Shown: positions 7,718 to 16,667 of the stretch, piece by piece
Numbering within the stretch: the stretch's first letter is position 1
Layout: the number at the start of each line of letters is the position of its first letter
Source: Streptomyces sp. NBC_00376
Lineage (GTDB): Bacteria > Actinomycetota > Actinomycetes > Streptomycetales > Streptomycetaceae
NCBI RefSeq assembly: GCF_036077095.1
Contig: NZ_CP107960.1
Span: 5,394,001 to 5,458,000 of the forward strand
Length of the DNA: 64,000 nucleotides
Reading direction: 5' to 3'
Notes under the pieces: generated by a model
The model's input: the letters and a program-made list of their open reading frames with translations, nothing else
What the model was told of the DNA's origin: nothing
Database searches by the model: none
Program-made: the position numbers and the translations under genes

Positions 7718-9630
7718 GCAACGAGGACCGCAACGATCAGCACGGGCAGCAGGAGCACCTGCAGCACGGGGGCTGGCAGCCGACGCCGCAGGGCGGCGAG
7801 TACGACGCGGAGGCGACCGCCTTCGTCCACCTGCCGCCGGAGGACCTGGCGAACATCCCGCTGGCCGCACCCGGCCACGGCTACGTACCGCCGATGATCG
7901 TTCCGCTGACCCCCGCGGCCGGGCTCGACCCGTCGGCCACGGGCAGCTGGGTCGTGCAGACGCAGAGCCAGCAGGAGCGCGGTACGGGGGCGGAGCAGCA
8001 GGCCCCCGAGACGGTGCACTGGCCGGACCCGAACCAGCAGCAGGGCCCGTACGACTACGAGTACGAGTACCCGCAGCAGGCTCCCCACGCCCCACAGGCT
8101 CCCCACGCCCCGCAGCTCCCGCACGATCCGTATGCGCAGGAGCAGTACCAGCAGAGCCCGGCGGCCACGGGCCAGTGGAACTTCACCGAGTCCACGGAGT
8201 TCGGCGTCCACACGGGCCAGGCCGGACAGGCGGGGCTCGCCGATCACGTCGACCACACCGGTCAGCACGGCGACAGCACCGGGCACACGGGGCACACCGA
8301 CCACACCGGGCACACGGGTCAGTGGACGATTCCGGTCGCCGACGGTGATCTCCCGGAGGAATCCGGCGAGTTCGCGGCCTCGGCCCTGGCCGCCCAGTGG
8401 TATGGGGACCGGACCCCGCCGGCCACGCTGCCGGGCGGTGCGCCCGCGCCGTGGGCGACGCAGGAGCCGGCCCCGGAGCCCGCCCACGAGGAGCCCGAGG
8501 CCGAGTTCGCGGCGGAGCCCGCACTCCTGGCGGACATAGAGCCGGAGCACGCGCCGGAAGCCGGGTTCGAGCAGCAGCAGCCGTCGGTCGAGGCGTCGTC
8601 CGTGACGTACGAAGACGTCCTGCGCGCCCCCGAGGCCGTTGCCCCTGCGGAGACGGAGGCCGCCCCCGTACCCGACGGAGGCGCCCCGCACCCCGTCGAT
8701 GCGGCCCCCGAGCCGGCGAAGCCCGCGGGACCCCCCCTCGAAACCGCCGCAGAAACCGCCGCAGAAACCGCTCCGGTAACCGCTCCGGAAGCTGTCCCCG
8801 ACACAGTCCCTGACACCACTTCCGAACCCGACGCAAACAACGTCACCTCCGAGCAGCCGGCGGAGGCCGCGCCCGAGGACCCGGAGCAGGAAGCGGCTTC
8901 GGCGACCGCACAGGCCGGGGCGACCGATCCCGAATCACCCCCCGAGGAACCCCGGCCCCTCGATCCCCAGCCGGTCGACTCCCAGCCGGTCGACCCCGCC
9001 CCGCTCGGCGTTCCCGACGACCGCCCGGCCGCCTCCTACGTCCTGCACGTGAACGGCGCCGACCGCCCCGTCGCCGACGCCTGGATCGGCGAGTCGCTCC
9101 TCTACGTGCTGCGCGAGCGCCTCGGCCTCGCGGGCGCCAAGGACGGCTGCTCGCAGGGCGAGTGCGGCGCGTGCAACGTCCAGGTGGACGGCAGGCTGGT
9201 CGCCTCCTGCCTGGTCCCCGCGGCCACCGCGGCCGGCAGCGAGGTCCGTACGGTCGAGGGCCTCGCCGTGGACGGCGAGCCGTCCGACGTCCAGCGCGCC
9301 CTCGCCAAGTGCGGTGCCGTCCAGTGCGGCTTCTGCATCCCCGGCATGGCCATGACCGTCCACGACCTGCTGGAGGGCAACCACGCCCCCAGCGAGCTGG
9401 AGACGCGCCAGGCGCTCTGCGGAAACCTCTGCCGCTGTTCCGGCTACCGCGGTGTCCTCGACGCCGTCAACGAGGTCATCGCGGGCCGCGAGGCCGACAC
9501 CGGCACCGGCACCGACCCCGCCTCGTCGGACTCCACGTCCCCGGAGCCCGACGAGGCCCGCATTCCGCACCAGGCGGCCCCCGGCGCCGGTAGCGTCCAG
9601 TCGCACCCGCAGGACGGAGGCATGGCGTGA
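7714..9630 (+). CDS. 2Fe-2S subunit of the molybdoenzyme, with a ~440-residue disordered N-terminal extension
   Basis: A 638-residue protein; stand-alone CoxS-type subunits are normally about 160-180 residues. The ferredoxin and helical domains occupy residues ~442-600. The plant-type cluster motif is CSQGECGAC (C479, C484, C487), with the second cluster in QCGFCIPG (C538, C541) and CGNLCRCSGYRG. Residues 1-440 are rich in Gln, Pro, Glu, Ala and His, including QQEHLQHGG, DYEYEYPQQAPHAPQAPHAP and an HTGHTDHTGHTGQ tract, with no recognisable domain. GTG 7714 overlaps the FAD-subunit stop and the stop overlaps the Moco subunit's start. The extension may serve in protein interaction or localisation; that is inference. 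Confidence 0.88.
   Translation: MSNEDRNDQHGQQEHLQHGGWQPTPQGGEYDAEATAFVHLPPEDLANIPLAAPGHGYVPPMIVPLTPAAGLDPSATGSWVVQTQSQQERGTGAEQQAPETVHWPDPNQQQGPYDYEYEYPQQAPHAPQAPHAPQLPHDPYAQEQYQQSPAATGQWNFTESTEFGVHTGQAGQAGLADHVDHTGQHGDSTGHTGHTDHTGHTGQWTIPVADGDLPEESGEFAASALAAQWYGDRTPPATLPGGAPAPWATQEPAPEPAHEEPEAEFAAEPALLADIEPEHAPEAGFEQQQPSVEASSVTYEDVLRAPEAVAPAETEAAPVPDGGAPHPVDAAPEPAKPAGPPLETAAETAAETAPVTAPEAVPDTVPDTTSEPDANNVTSEQPAEAAPEDPEQEAASATAQAGATDPESPPEEPRPLDPQPVDSQPVDPAPLGVPDDRPAASYVLHVNGADRPVADAWIGESLLYVLRERLGLAGAKDGCSQGECGACNVQVDGRLVASCLVPAATAAGSEVRTVEGLAVDGEPSDVQRALAKCGAVQCGFCIPGMAMTVHDLLEGNHAPSELETRQALCGNLCRCSGYRGVLDAVNEVIAGREADTGTGTDPASSDSTSPEPDEARIPHQAAPGAGSVQSHPQDGGMA
8250..8325 (+). repeat. Short in-frame tandem repeats encoding His-Thr-Gly units
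   Basis: Repeats of about 9-12 bp of the type cacaccgggcacacg encode STGHTGHTDHTGHTGQ inside the N-terminal extension of the 2Fe-2S subunit. They are coding micro-repeats rather than a mobile or CRISPR structure. Confidence 0.75.
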
Positions 9631-11978
9631 GCAACGACGCAGCCACCGCTGCCAACGCGACCAGCACACGGATCACCACCCCGGCGGGCACCGTCCCGAC
9701 GGCCGAGGGCCCCGACACCGAGACGCCCGTACTCGGCCTCGGCGTCTCGCTGCCGCCCGCCGACGCGCGCGCCAAGACCGAGGGCACCTTCCCGTACGCC
9801 GCCGACCTCTGGGCCGAGGGCCTGCTCTGGGCGGCCGTCCTGCGCTCCCCGCACCCGCACGCCCGCATCCTGTCCATCGACACCTCGGCCGCCGTCGAGA
9901 TGACGGGGGTGCAGGCCGTCATCACGCACGAGGACATCCCGGGCGAGAGCGCGTACGGACGCCGGGTCGTCGACCGTCCGGTCTTCGCCTCCGACCTGGT
10001 CCGCCACCACGGCGAGCCGATCGCCGCGGTCGCCGCCGACCACCCCGACACGGCCAGGCTCGCCGCCGCGGCCATCGCCGTCCAGTACGAGGTCCTCGAC
10101 CCGGTCACCGACCCGGAGAAGGCCTTCGCCGCCGAACCGCTGCACCCCGACGGCAACCTGATCCGCCACATCCCGCTGCGCTACGGAGACCCCGACGCCA
10201 CCGGCGAGTTCGTCGTCGAGGGCCTGTACCGCATCGGCCGCCAGGACCCGGCTCCCATCGGCGCCGAGGCCGGGCTCGCCGTGCCCCGCCCCGACGGCGG
10301 CGTGGAGATCTACACCGCCTCCACCGACCCGCACACCGACCGCGACCTCGCCGCCGCCTGCTTCGGCCTCGAACCGGAGCGGGTGAAGGTCGTCGTCACG
10401 GGCGTCCCCGGCGCGACCGGCGACCGCGAGGAACCCGGCTTCCAGCTCCCGCTCGGCCTGCTCGCACTGCGCACCGGCTGCCCGGTGAAGCTGGCCGCCA
10501 CCCGCGAGGAGTCCTTCCTCGGCCACTCCCACCGGCACCCGACGCTACTGCGCTACCGCCACCACGCGGACGCCGACGGCCGGCTGGTGAAGGTCGAGGC
10601 GCAGATCCTGCTCGACGCGGGTGCCTACGCCGACTCCTCGTCCGAGTCGCTGGCCGCCGCGGTCGCGTTCGCCTGCGGCCCGTACGTCGTCCCGCACGCG
10701 TTCATCGAGGGCTGGGCGGTCCGTACGAACAACCCGCCGTCGGGGCACGTCCGGGGCGAGGGCGCGATGCAGGTCTGCGCCGCGTACGAGGGCCAGATGG
10801 ACAAGCTGGCCGCCAAGCTCGGCATCGACCCGGTCGAACTGCGCCTGCGCAACGCCCTGTCCACCGGCGACATCCTGCCCACCGGCCAGACGGTGACCTG
10901 CCCCGCACCCGTCGCCGAACTCCTCGCCTCCGTACAGGACTTCCCCCTCCCCGCGCTCCCCAAGGACGCCCCGGAGGACGACTGGCTGCTCCCCGGCGGC
11001 CCCGAGGGCGCGGGCGAACCCGGTGCGGTGCGCCGGGGGGTCGGCTACGCGCTGGGCATGGTCCACATGCTCGGCGCGGAGGGCGCCGACGAGGTCTCCA
11101 CGGCCACGGTCAGGGTCCACGACGGCATCGCCACGGTCATCTGCGCGGCGGTCGAGACGGGTCAGGGCTTCTCGACCCTCGCCCGCCAGGTCGTCCAGGA
11201 GACCCTGGGCATCGAAGAGGTCCACGTGGCCTCCGTCGACACCGACCAGCCCCCGGCCGGCCCGGCGACGCACGGCCGCCACACCTGGGTCTCGGCCGGG
11301 GCGGTGGAACGCGCCGCCAAGATGGTCCGCACCCAGCTCCTCCAGCCCCTGGCCCACAAGTTCGGCATGTCCACGGAGCTGCTGCAGATCGCCGACGGCA
11401 AGATCACCTCGTACGACGGTGTGCTGTCCACGACGGTCACCGAGGCCATGGACGGCAAGGAACTCTGGGCCACCGCCCAGTGCCGCCCCCACCCGACCGA
11501 ACCCCTCGACGAATCCGGCCAGGGCGACGCCTTCGTCGGCCTCGCCTTCTGCGCGATCCGCGCGGTGGTGGACGTCGACATCGAGCTCGGCTCCGTCCGG
11601 GTCGTGGAGATGGCGGTCGCCCAGGACGTCGGCCGGGTCCTCAACCCGTCCCAGCTCGCGACCCGCATCGAGGCCGGCATCACCCAGGGAATCGGCGCCG
11701 CCCTCACCGAGAACCTCCGCAGCGCCCGCGGCCTGATCCGCCACCCCGACCTCACCGGCTACACCCTCCCGACCGCGCTGGACGCCCCCGAGATCCGCAT
11801 CGTCAAACTCATCGAGGAACGAGACGTGGTGGCCCCCTTCGGCGCCAAGCCCGCCTCGGCGGTCCCCGTGGTGACGTCCCCGGCAGCAGTGGCCGCAGCC
11901 GTACGAGCCGCCACCGGCCGCCCGATAAACCGCCTCCCCATCAGGCCCCAGGCAGCGGTGGCGGCCCCCAACTCCTGA
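9627..11978 (+). CDS. Molybdopterin-binding large subunit, xanthine dehydrogenase family, with degenerate active-site motifs
   Basis: A 783-residue CoxL/XdhA-like protein from GTG 9627. The N-terminal a/b-hammerhead domain (LWAAVLRSPHPHARI, then IPGESAYGRRVVDRPVFA) and the Moco domains are recognisable by position. However, the usual GGGFG[G]K loop reads GVPGATGDREEPGF, the RGFGxPQ motif reads RGEGAMQ, and the C-terminal GAKGVGE block that carries the catalytic glutamate reads GAKPASA, putting Ala745 where Glu is expected. The C-terminal helix AAVAAAVRAATGRPINRLP is intact. Third gene of a GTGA-overlapping trio. It may be a non-canonical hydroxylase or a non-catalytic scaffold; the substrate is unknown. 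Confidence 0.85.
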   Translation: MSNDAATAANATSTRITTPAGTVPTAEGPDTETPVLGLGVSLPPADARAKTEGTFPYAADLWAEGLLWAAVLRSPHPHARILSIDTSAAVEMTGVQAVITHEDIPGESAYGRRVVDRPVFASDLVRHHGEPIAAVAADHPDTARLAAAAIAVQYEVLDPVTDPEKAFAAEPLHPDGNLIRHIPLRYGDPDATGEFVVEGLYRIGRQDPAPIGAEAGLAVPRPDGGVEIYTASTDPHTDRDLAAACFGLEPERVKVVVTGVPGATGDREEPGFQLPLGLLALRTGCPVKLAATREESFLGHSHRHPTLLRYRHHADADGRLVKVEAQILLDAGAYADSSSESLAAAVAFACGPYVVPHAFIEGWAVRTNNPPSGHVRGEGAMQVCAAYEGQMDKLAAKLGIDPVELRLRNALSTGDILPTGQTVTCPAPVAELLASVQDFPLPALPKDAPEDDWLLPGGPEGAGEPGAVRRGVGYALGMVHMLGAEGADEVSTATVRVHDGIATVICAAVETGQGFSTLARQVVQETLGIEEVHVASVDTDQPPAGPATHGRHTWVSAGAVERAAKMVRTQLLQPLAHKFGMSTELLQIADGKITSYDGVLSTTVTEAMDGKELWATAQCRPHPTEPLDESGQGDAFVGLAFCAIRAVVDVDIELGSVRVVEMAVAQDVGRVLNPSQLATRIEAGITQGIGAALTENLRSARGLIRHPDLTGYTLPTALDAPEIRIVKLIEERDVVAPFGAKPASAVPVVTSPAAVAAAVRAATGRPINRLPIRPQAAVAAPNS

Positions 11979-12433
11979 GCCCCGTACGGATGTCGCACTC
12001 CGGGTCGCCGGCGCGACCCGGAGGTACACGGTGTCGCCAGTCGTCGGCTGCCTTCAGGAGTCGTCGAGCGGGCGACATGTGCGGTGCGTACGCTACGGCT
12101 CGGGACTGACCAGGTAGGCCGGAGACAGGAGGCCGGGGCCGTCCTTCGCGTCGCCCCGGCCGCACGGCCATCCACCGACGAACGGTTCCGGATGGGTACG
12201 TGCGTACCGCTGGTCCGATCCCGCTTTCTGGAGGCCAATTTCGGAGTCGGAGGGGCTCTTTTCGGGCAACTACGCATCCGCACCGCGCCCCTGGGCATTG
12301 CGCTTCGACTCGGGAGTTCTTTATGAATATCGTCCCGCTTGTCTGGTGCCATTGGGGAAGGATCCGATGATGTGCCGGGGGCGCCACGTTCTTCGGGCAG
12401 GGCCGCCAACCGGGAAGAGCTTTGGGGGATTTC
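11979..12433 (+). other. 455-bp spacer between the molybdoenzyme cluster and the WXG module
   Basis: It begins with a hairpin, ctccgggtcgc (11998-12008) and gcgacccggag (12013-12023), probably terminating the molybdoenzyme operon. The rest, from about 12050, is less GC-rich than its surroundings and presumably holds the promoter of the next operon. A short open frame at 12084-12326 has no recognisable product. Confidence 0.5.
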
Positions 12434-12868
12434 GTGACGTTTGACGAGGAATGGGCGGAGCTTCGCGATGCGGCGGCCGCGCGGCGGAGTGCCATGCAGA
12501 TCAACAGCGTCCCGGCCGAGGGCGGCGGTAGCGGGGGTGGCGCCCCCGACCTGGTGGTCAACCGGGACTCCCTCGGCGCCATCGGGAACGACGCCTACGA
12601 CCTGCGGATCCGGTTGTCGAAGGAGGGGGACCGTGCCCGTCCCGCTACGTTCGACGCGGCGATCGCGCTGACCAACGGCAACTTCGCGAGCGGTTCGGCG
12701 GTGCTCAAGGTGCACGACTTCTGGAAGACCCACCTGAAGACGCTGCTGGATTCCCTCGCGCACATCTCGAACCACCTGGATTACACCAAGGCTCAGCATG
12801 CGAAGGACGAAGCGAAGGTCGAGGGGGATCTGGCGCCGATCTCCAAGCTCACGGAATACATGAAGTAA
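12434..12868 (+). CDS. Small helical protein, probable WXG100-like partner
   Basis: A 144-residue protein from GTG 12434, chosen because ggggga lies 5-6 bp upstream; a TTG at 12422 is an alternative. It has an N-terminal helix (FDEEWAELRDAAAARRSAM), a Gly-rich linker, then a long helical C-terminus (HDFWKTHLKTLLDSLAHISNHL) resembling an Esx-type hairpin, although no strict WXG motif is present. It is 19 bp upstream of the large WXG/DUF6571-like protein. In Streptomyces such small proteins accompany larger type VII-like substrates, so I infer a heterodimer partner or chaperone. Confidence 0.6.
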   Translation: MTFDEEWAELRDAAAARRSAMQINSVPAEGGGSGGGAPDLVVNRDSLGAIGNDAYDLRIRLSKEGDRARPATFDAAIALTNGNFASGSAVLKVHDFWKTHLKTLLDSLAHISNHLDYTKAQHAKDEAKVEGDLAPISKLTEYMK

Positions 12869-12887
12869 GGGTCGGGGGAGCGCGCAC

Positions 12888-15251
12888 ATGCTGAAGTACG
12901 ACGACTTGATCGACGCCCCGGTAGCGAAACTGAAGTCCGCGGTCGACGACTGGGACAAGATGGCGAGCGATCTGGACAAGCTCGCCGATGACGCGGCCAA
13001 GGGTATGAAGGTCAAGTCGGACAAGGCGGACTGGGAGGGCCTCAACGCGGGCGTCACCAAGGCGTTCGTCACCAAGACGGCCAAGGAGTTCGCGGACGCC
13101 GCAGCCGAGGCCAAGGGCGTGAAGGCGATCCTCGAAGAGGGGCACGCGGCCATCAAAAAGGCCAAGGACGACCTGATCAACATCCGGGACCACGAAGGAC
13201 CCGCGGCAGGGATCAAGGTGGATGGCAAGGGCACGGTCACGGCGCGGCACCCGGTGCAGGAGTCCCTGGTGGCCAGGCATGATCCCGACTACTCCGCGAT
13301 GCTCCAGCAGGAGAGGAAGAACGTCGAGTCGTGGCAGAAGAGGATCGACCTCATCGTCGACAACTGCAACGACACCGACGTGTCCTTCAAGAACTCCCTC
13401 GAAGCCAATGTCACCGATCGCAAGGACTTCACCGCCCCCAAGTACACGAAGATGGACCAGGAGGAGGCCGCCCGGGCCGCCCGCCTTGCCGCCAAGGGCC
13501 GCGACCTCACGCACAAGGAGCTCCAGGCGCTCAACGAGCTGTTGAAAGACAACAGCGATTCGAGAGAGTTCTCGACGAACTTCTACAGGAAGCTCGGGCC
13601 AGAGGGGGCGCTTGCCTTCTTCGGGCAGCTCTCCCAGGACACATACGACCACCCCAAGCTCGATGAGCAGCGACTCAAGGACGTCCAGGAACTCCAGAAG
13701 AACTTGGGGCTCAATCTGGCCAACGCCTCCGAGGACACGGATTTCACCAAGAAGTGGGGCCCGGAGCTCCGCAAGATGGGTACGGAACGCATCCCGCTGC
13801 AAAAGAACGAATACGGTGGTGCGTTCGGCTACCAGCTGCTCGGCGGCATCATGCGGTACGGAAACTACGACGCGAAGTTCCTCAACCCGATAGCCGAGCA
13901 CGTGGCGCAGCTGCACCAGAAGAACCCGGACATGTTCCGGGGGAACAGTCTGGTGACCATCCCCGTCAAAAACCCCTTCAACCCGTCCGGTCTCAACGGC
14001 GCCGGTTACGACCCGGTCGCCTCCATGCTGGAGGCGTTGGGGCACAGCCCGGAAGCGGCAAAGCAGTTCTTCACCGACGATCCGACGGCCTACAACGAGG
14101 ACGGCACGGTCGACGAGAGTGCGACGGCGAACCTTGGCAAGGACAAGGATGGCAAGGCCATCGGGAACTATCTCGACTTCTTCGGTAACGAGAAGTGGCA
14201 GCCCTTCGGGGACGTCGACATGCACACCCCGAAGGAGATGAAGGAGTCGCTCGGGTATGTGCCGGATGCGCTGGGTCACGCACTGGAGGCGGCGACTCTC
14301 GGGTACCCGTACGACAGTCCAGATGCCAGCGTTGTGCGGGATGCGGACAATGCCACTGTCATGCGGGACGTCATGGAGAAATATGGCGCGGACGCGGGCT
14401 TGCTCAAGAAGCAGGAAGCGATGTCCGACAGCCTGGGGATCATGGGTGCCGGCTACATCGACGACATCAACTGGTCGCTGGAAAAGAACGAACCCGACAG
14501 CGTCTTCGTTCCAGGAAAGAACCCGGAAGGCCACCTCAACTTCTCCACTGAGAACAGTGACGGCGTCAAAGACAACGGCAGACTAGTCGCCCGCGAATTC
14601 CTGAGTTCCTTGGGTCAGCACCCCGACTCGTACGCGACTGTCTCCAACGCCGAGCAGATCTACAGCACCAGCATGCTGGAACGGCAGGTGACTCCGGAGG
14701 GTGAGATCAAAAATACCGGTGCTGCGCGGGCAGTGGTCGGCACGGGTGCCGAGGTGCAGGGCATGCTTGACCAGTCTCGCGCGGATCAGATCGAGGCGAC
14801 GAACCTCAAAACCCATGAGGACTACGAGAAGGCAGTGGCGGCGAGGTCGGGCTGGATGGAGTTCGGAACCGGCGTGGGGGTCGCTGCCGGGGTCGCCTTT
14901 CTGCCACCGATCGCGGCGGCAGGGACAGCAGCAACACTCATCACGCTGGGAAGCGATACGGCCAGCGGCGCCGTGGAGCATGTCATTGGCCAGTTTGTTG
15001 GGGACATCTCGGATAAGTCAGTGGATGAGCACAAGAAAGAGGTCGAGGAACTCACTCGCGAGGAGAAGACCAGGGTGTTTCGGGCCGGCGAGTCCATGGC
15101 CGAGGCGCCCATGGAAGGCTTCCTGAAGCGCCATGCGCCTGCTGTCGACGACGATTTCCGCCAGGACTTGAAGGAGTCGATGACGGGCGGGTACGCAAAG
15201 GGGAATCAACGTGAGGACCAGCAGGGCAGCGATCCCGAGACCGGAGACTGA
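12888..15251 (+). CDS. WXG-domain/DUF6571-like large protein of a type VII-secretion-like module
   Basis: A 787-residue protein. Residues 1-110 form an Esx-like alpha-helical hairpin with WEG at 49-51 in place of WXG (KADWEGLNAGVTKAFV). The middle resembles the Streptomyces DUF6571 family: DLTHKELQALNELLKDNS, then EFSTNFYRKLGPEGALAFF and LGHSPEAAKQFF. Near residues 660-690 there is a hydrophobic segment, GVAAGVAFLPPIAAAGTAA. The C-terminus (MTGGYAKGNQREDQQ) is polar, with no toxin domain that I recognise. The lipoprotein gene downstream overlaps its last ~40 bp. I infer an exported or surface-associated structural protein; no enzymatic activity can be assigned. Confidence 0.65.
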   Translation: MLKYDDLIDAPVAKLKSAVDDWDKMASDLDKLADDAAKGMKVKSDKADWEGLNAGVTKAFVTKTAKEFADAAAEAKGVKAILEEGHAAIKKAKDDLINIRDHEGPAAGIKVDGKGTVTARHPVQESLVARHDPDYSAMLQQERKNVESWQKRIDLIVDNCNDTDVSFKNSLEANVTDRKDFTAPKYTKMDQEEAARAARLAAKGRDLTHKELQALNELLKDNSDSREFSTNFYRKLGPEGALAFFGQLSQDTYDHPKLDEQRLKDVQELQKNLGLNLANASEDTDFTKKWGPELRKMGTERIPLQKNEYGGAFGYQLLGGIMRYGNYDAKFLNPIAEHVAQLHQKNPDMFRGNSLVTIPVKNPFNPSGLNGAGYDPVASMLEALGHSPEAAKQFFTDDPTAYNEDGTVDESATANLGKDKDGKAIGNYLDFFGNEKWQPFGDVDMHTPKEMKESLGYVPDALGHALEAATLGYPYDSPDASVVRDADNATVMRDVMEKYGADAGLLKKQEAMSDSLGIMGAGYIDDINWSLEKNEPDSVFVPGKNPEGHLNFSTENSDGVKDNGRLVAREFLSSLGQHPDSYATVSNAEQIYSTSMLERQVTPEGEIKNTGAARAVVGTGAEVQGMLDQSRADQIEATNLKTHEDYEKAVAARSGWMEFGTGVGVAAGVAFLPPIAAAGTAATLITLGSDTASGAVEHVIGQFVGDISDKSVDEHKKEVEELTREEKTRVFRAGESMAEAPMEGFLKRHAPAVDDDFRQDLKESMTGGYAKGNQREDQQGSDPETGD

Positions 15252-15951
15252 GACGGCGAATGGTGCAGGGCGGAGCGCGGAGGTGAGACCTGCGGGAGCG
15301 GTGCGTGTGAGGCGGGCGCTGTGCGTTGTCGGGTTGGTGATGGCTGTCGGCGCGGCGGCGACCGGGTGTGGGGGGGAGGAGGCGCCGGAGTACGTCGGGA
15401 CGGAGGAGGTGTGCCACGGTGTGTTCAAAGGCCGGCTGGCGAAGACGGTCGAGTCCGTCATGGGCGCGTCTTCGTTCGCCTGGACCAGCCCGAAAGAGTT
15501 GGACCGCGTTGTCGATGCGCTCAAGGCCGGGTACGAATCCGGCAACAGCTGGGCCAGGGGGGGCGCCCTGTGTCAACTGACTCCGGAGGGCGGTGGGAGG
15601 GCGGATCGGGCAGGAATTGCCTTCTCCCTGTACGCGCCGCAGGACGTGGGCGACCTTCGTCTTCCGGCGGGAGGGCGGCTCTACACGATGGGAAAGCAGT
15701 CCGAGGCGACTCCCGAATCCGCTGCCCTCTACTTTGAGTGTGTGAGCTCTCAGTTCAAGGGGTCGAAGGTGCGTCCGATGCGCATACTCGGGCAGCTCGG
15801 CCGCCCGAAAGACCGTGGACAGAAGGCGTCGGACCCCAGGAAGGTCAACCTGACGATTCTGCATGCGGCATCCCTCTTCCTGGCAAAGGAGTTGGAGTGC
15901 GAGAACAATGGCGGGCTCCCCGAGAAGCCGGTGCTGACGCCGCGATCCTGA
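15211..15951 (+). CDS. Hypothetical lipoprotein of the WXG/DUF6571 module
   Basis: From GTG 15211 it encodes 246 residues and overlaps the upstream gene by 41 bp; GTG 15283 or 15307 would avoid the overlap and place the signal peptide at the very N-terminus (RRALCVVGLVMAVGAAATGC). The lipobox AATGC is clear, so the protein should be anchored outside the membrane. The mature part has Cys in EVCHGVF, ALCQLTP, FECVSS and LECENN, suggesting disulfides. No family is recognised. The tight coupling suggests it works with the large DUF6571-like protein, perhaps as surface receptor or immunity partner (inference). Confidence 0.7.
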   Translation: MRTSRAAIPRPETETANGAGRSAEVRPAGAVRVRRALCVVGLVMAVGAAATGCGGEEAPEYVGTEEVCHGVFKGRLAKTVESVMGASSFAWTSPKELDRVVDALKAGYESGNSWARGGALCQLTPEGGGRADRAGIAFSLYAPQDVGDLRLPAGGRLYTMGKQSEATPESAALYFECVSSQFKGSKVRPMRILGQLGRPKDRGQKASDPRKVNLTILHAASLFLAKELECENNGGLPEKPVLTPRS

Positions 15952-15966
15952 TCGTGGGACGAGGCA

Positions 15967-16642
15967 TTGGCTGAGCCTCGACGGTTTCCCGTAACGTCCG
16001 CCGGAGGCGGAGCGGTCAACGGATGGTGTGCCACGCGTGTGATCGGGCGGGGGAGGCTGCTGGGGTGTGTGCTCATGGTGGCGGTGCTTGCCGCTTGTGG
16101 GTCCGCGAGCGGGCCGACCCGGGCCGGGAAGGGGCCTGAGAACTCCGCGATGAACACGCAACAGGCCGGGCAGCGCTCGGAAGCCACGCTCGACGGTACT
16201 TTGGCGGCCATCCGTCCGCCTGTGAAATGGGCCTACGGAGCACCCGTGGAAGCGGCGTGCAGTACCGGTCTCAACGAGTCGGCCGGCACCACGACCGTCA
16301 CCCGCAGCAGGAACGTCCTCACCGTGGTCTCCGAGCAGCGGCGCGGCCACCTGCTGGGGCTCGTTCAGCGGTACTGGGAACAACAGGGCTTCCAGGCCGT
16401 CAGCGTCGGTTCCGACAAGGACATGCCGCGGATCCGGGCCAGGGCCGCTATGGATTCACCGTCTCACTGGACGTCGGAAGTATCGGCAATGTCTCCGTCA
16501 GCGCGGGGGTCAACTGCGCCGTGAACTCTGCGATGACTTATCCGAAGGGGGCGCCCGGACACCCAGCGGGCCGAAGGCGCAGGAGTTCAGGCCGCGGCAG
16601 CGTTCTGAATTCTGTTCCTACAGTGAGCCGTTCCGGCAGTAG
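15967..16642 (+). pseudogene. Second lipoprotein of the module, apparently frameshifted
   Basis: The open frame 15967-16524 encodes a signal peptide with lipobox VLAACGS and a sensible domain up to VQRYWEQQGFQAVSVGSDKD, then ends in low-complexity RARAAMDSPSHWTSEV. In the -1 frame the DNA from about 16446 instead reads YGFTVSLDVGSIGNVSVSAG and then VNCAVNSAM, which looks like the natural beta-strand end. That frame has no stop and runs into the kinase gene. A third frame reads TPSGPKAQEFRPRQRSEFCS and ends at a TAG at 16640-16642. Two frameshifts, real or from sequencing, would give one intact gene. The start (TTG 15967 or GTG 16039) is uncertain. Confidence 0.6.
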
Positions 16643-16667
16643 ACGCGAGAGAAGGGCGGGCGATGAC

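Noticed and set aside
8250..8325. Possible CRISPR or mobile repeat
   Set aside because: The repeats are in frame within a coding region and encode His-Thr-Gly units.
12084..12326. 80-codon ORF in the spacer before the WXG module
   Set aside because: No ribosome binding site, no recognisable domain, and less GC bias at third positions than neighbouring genes.
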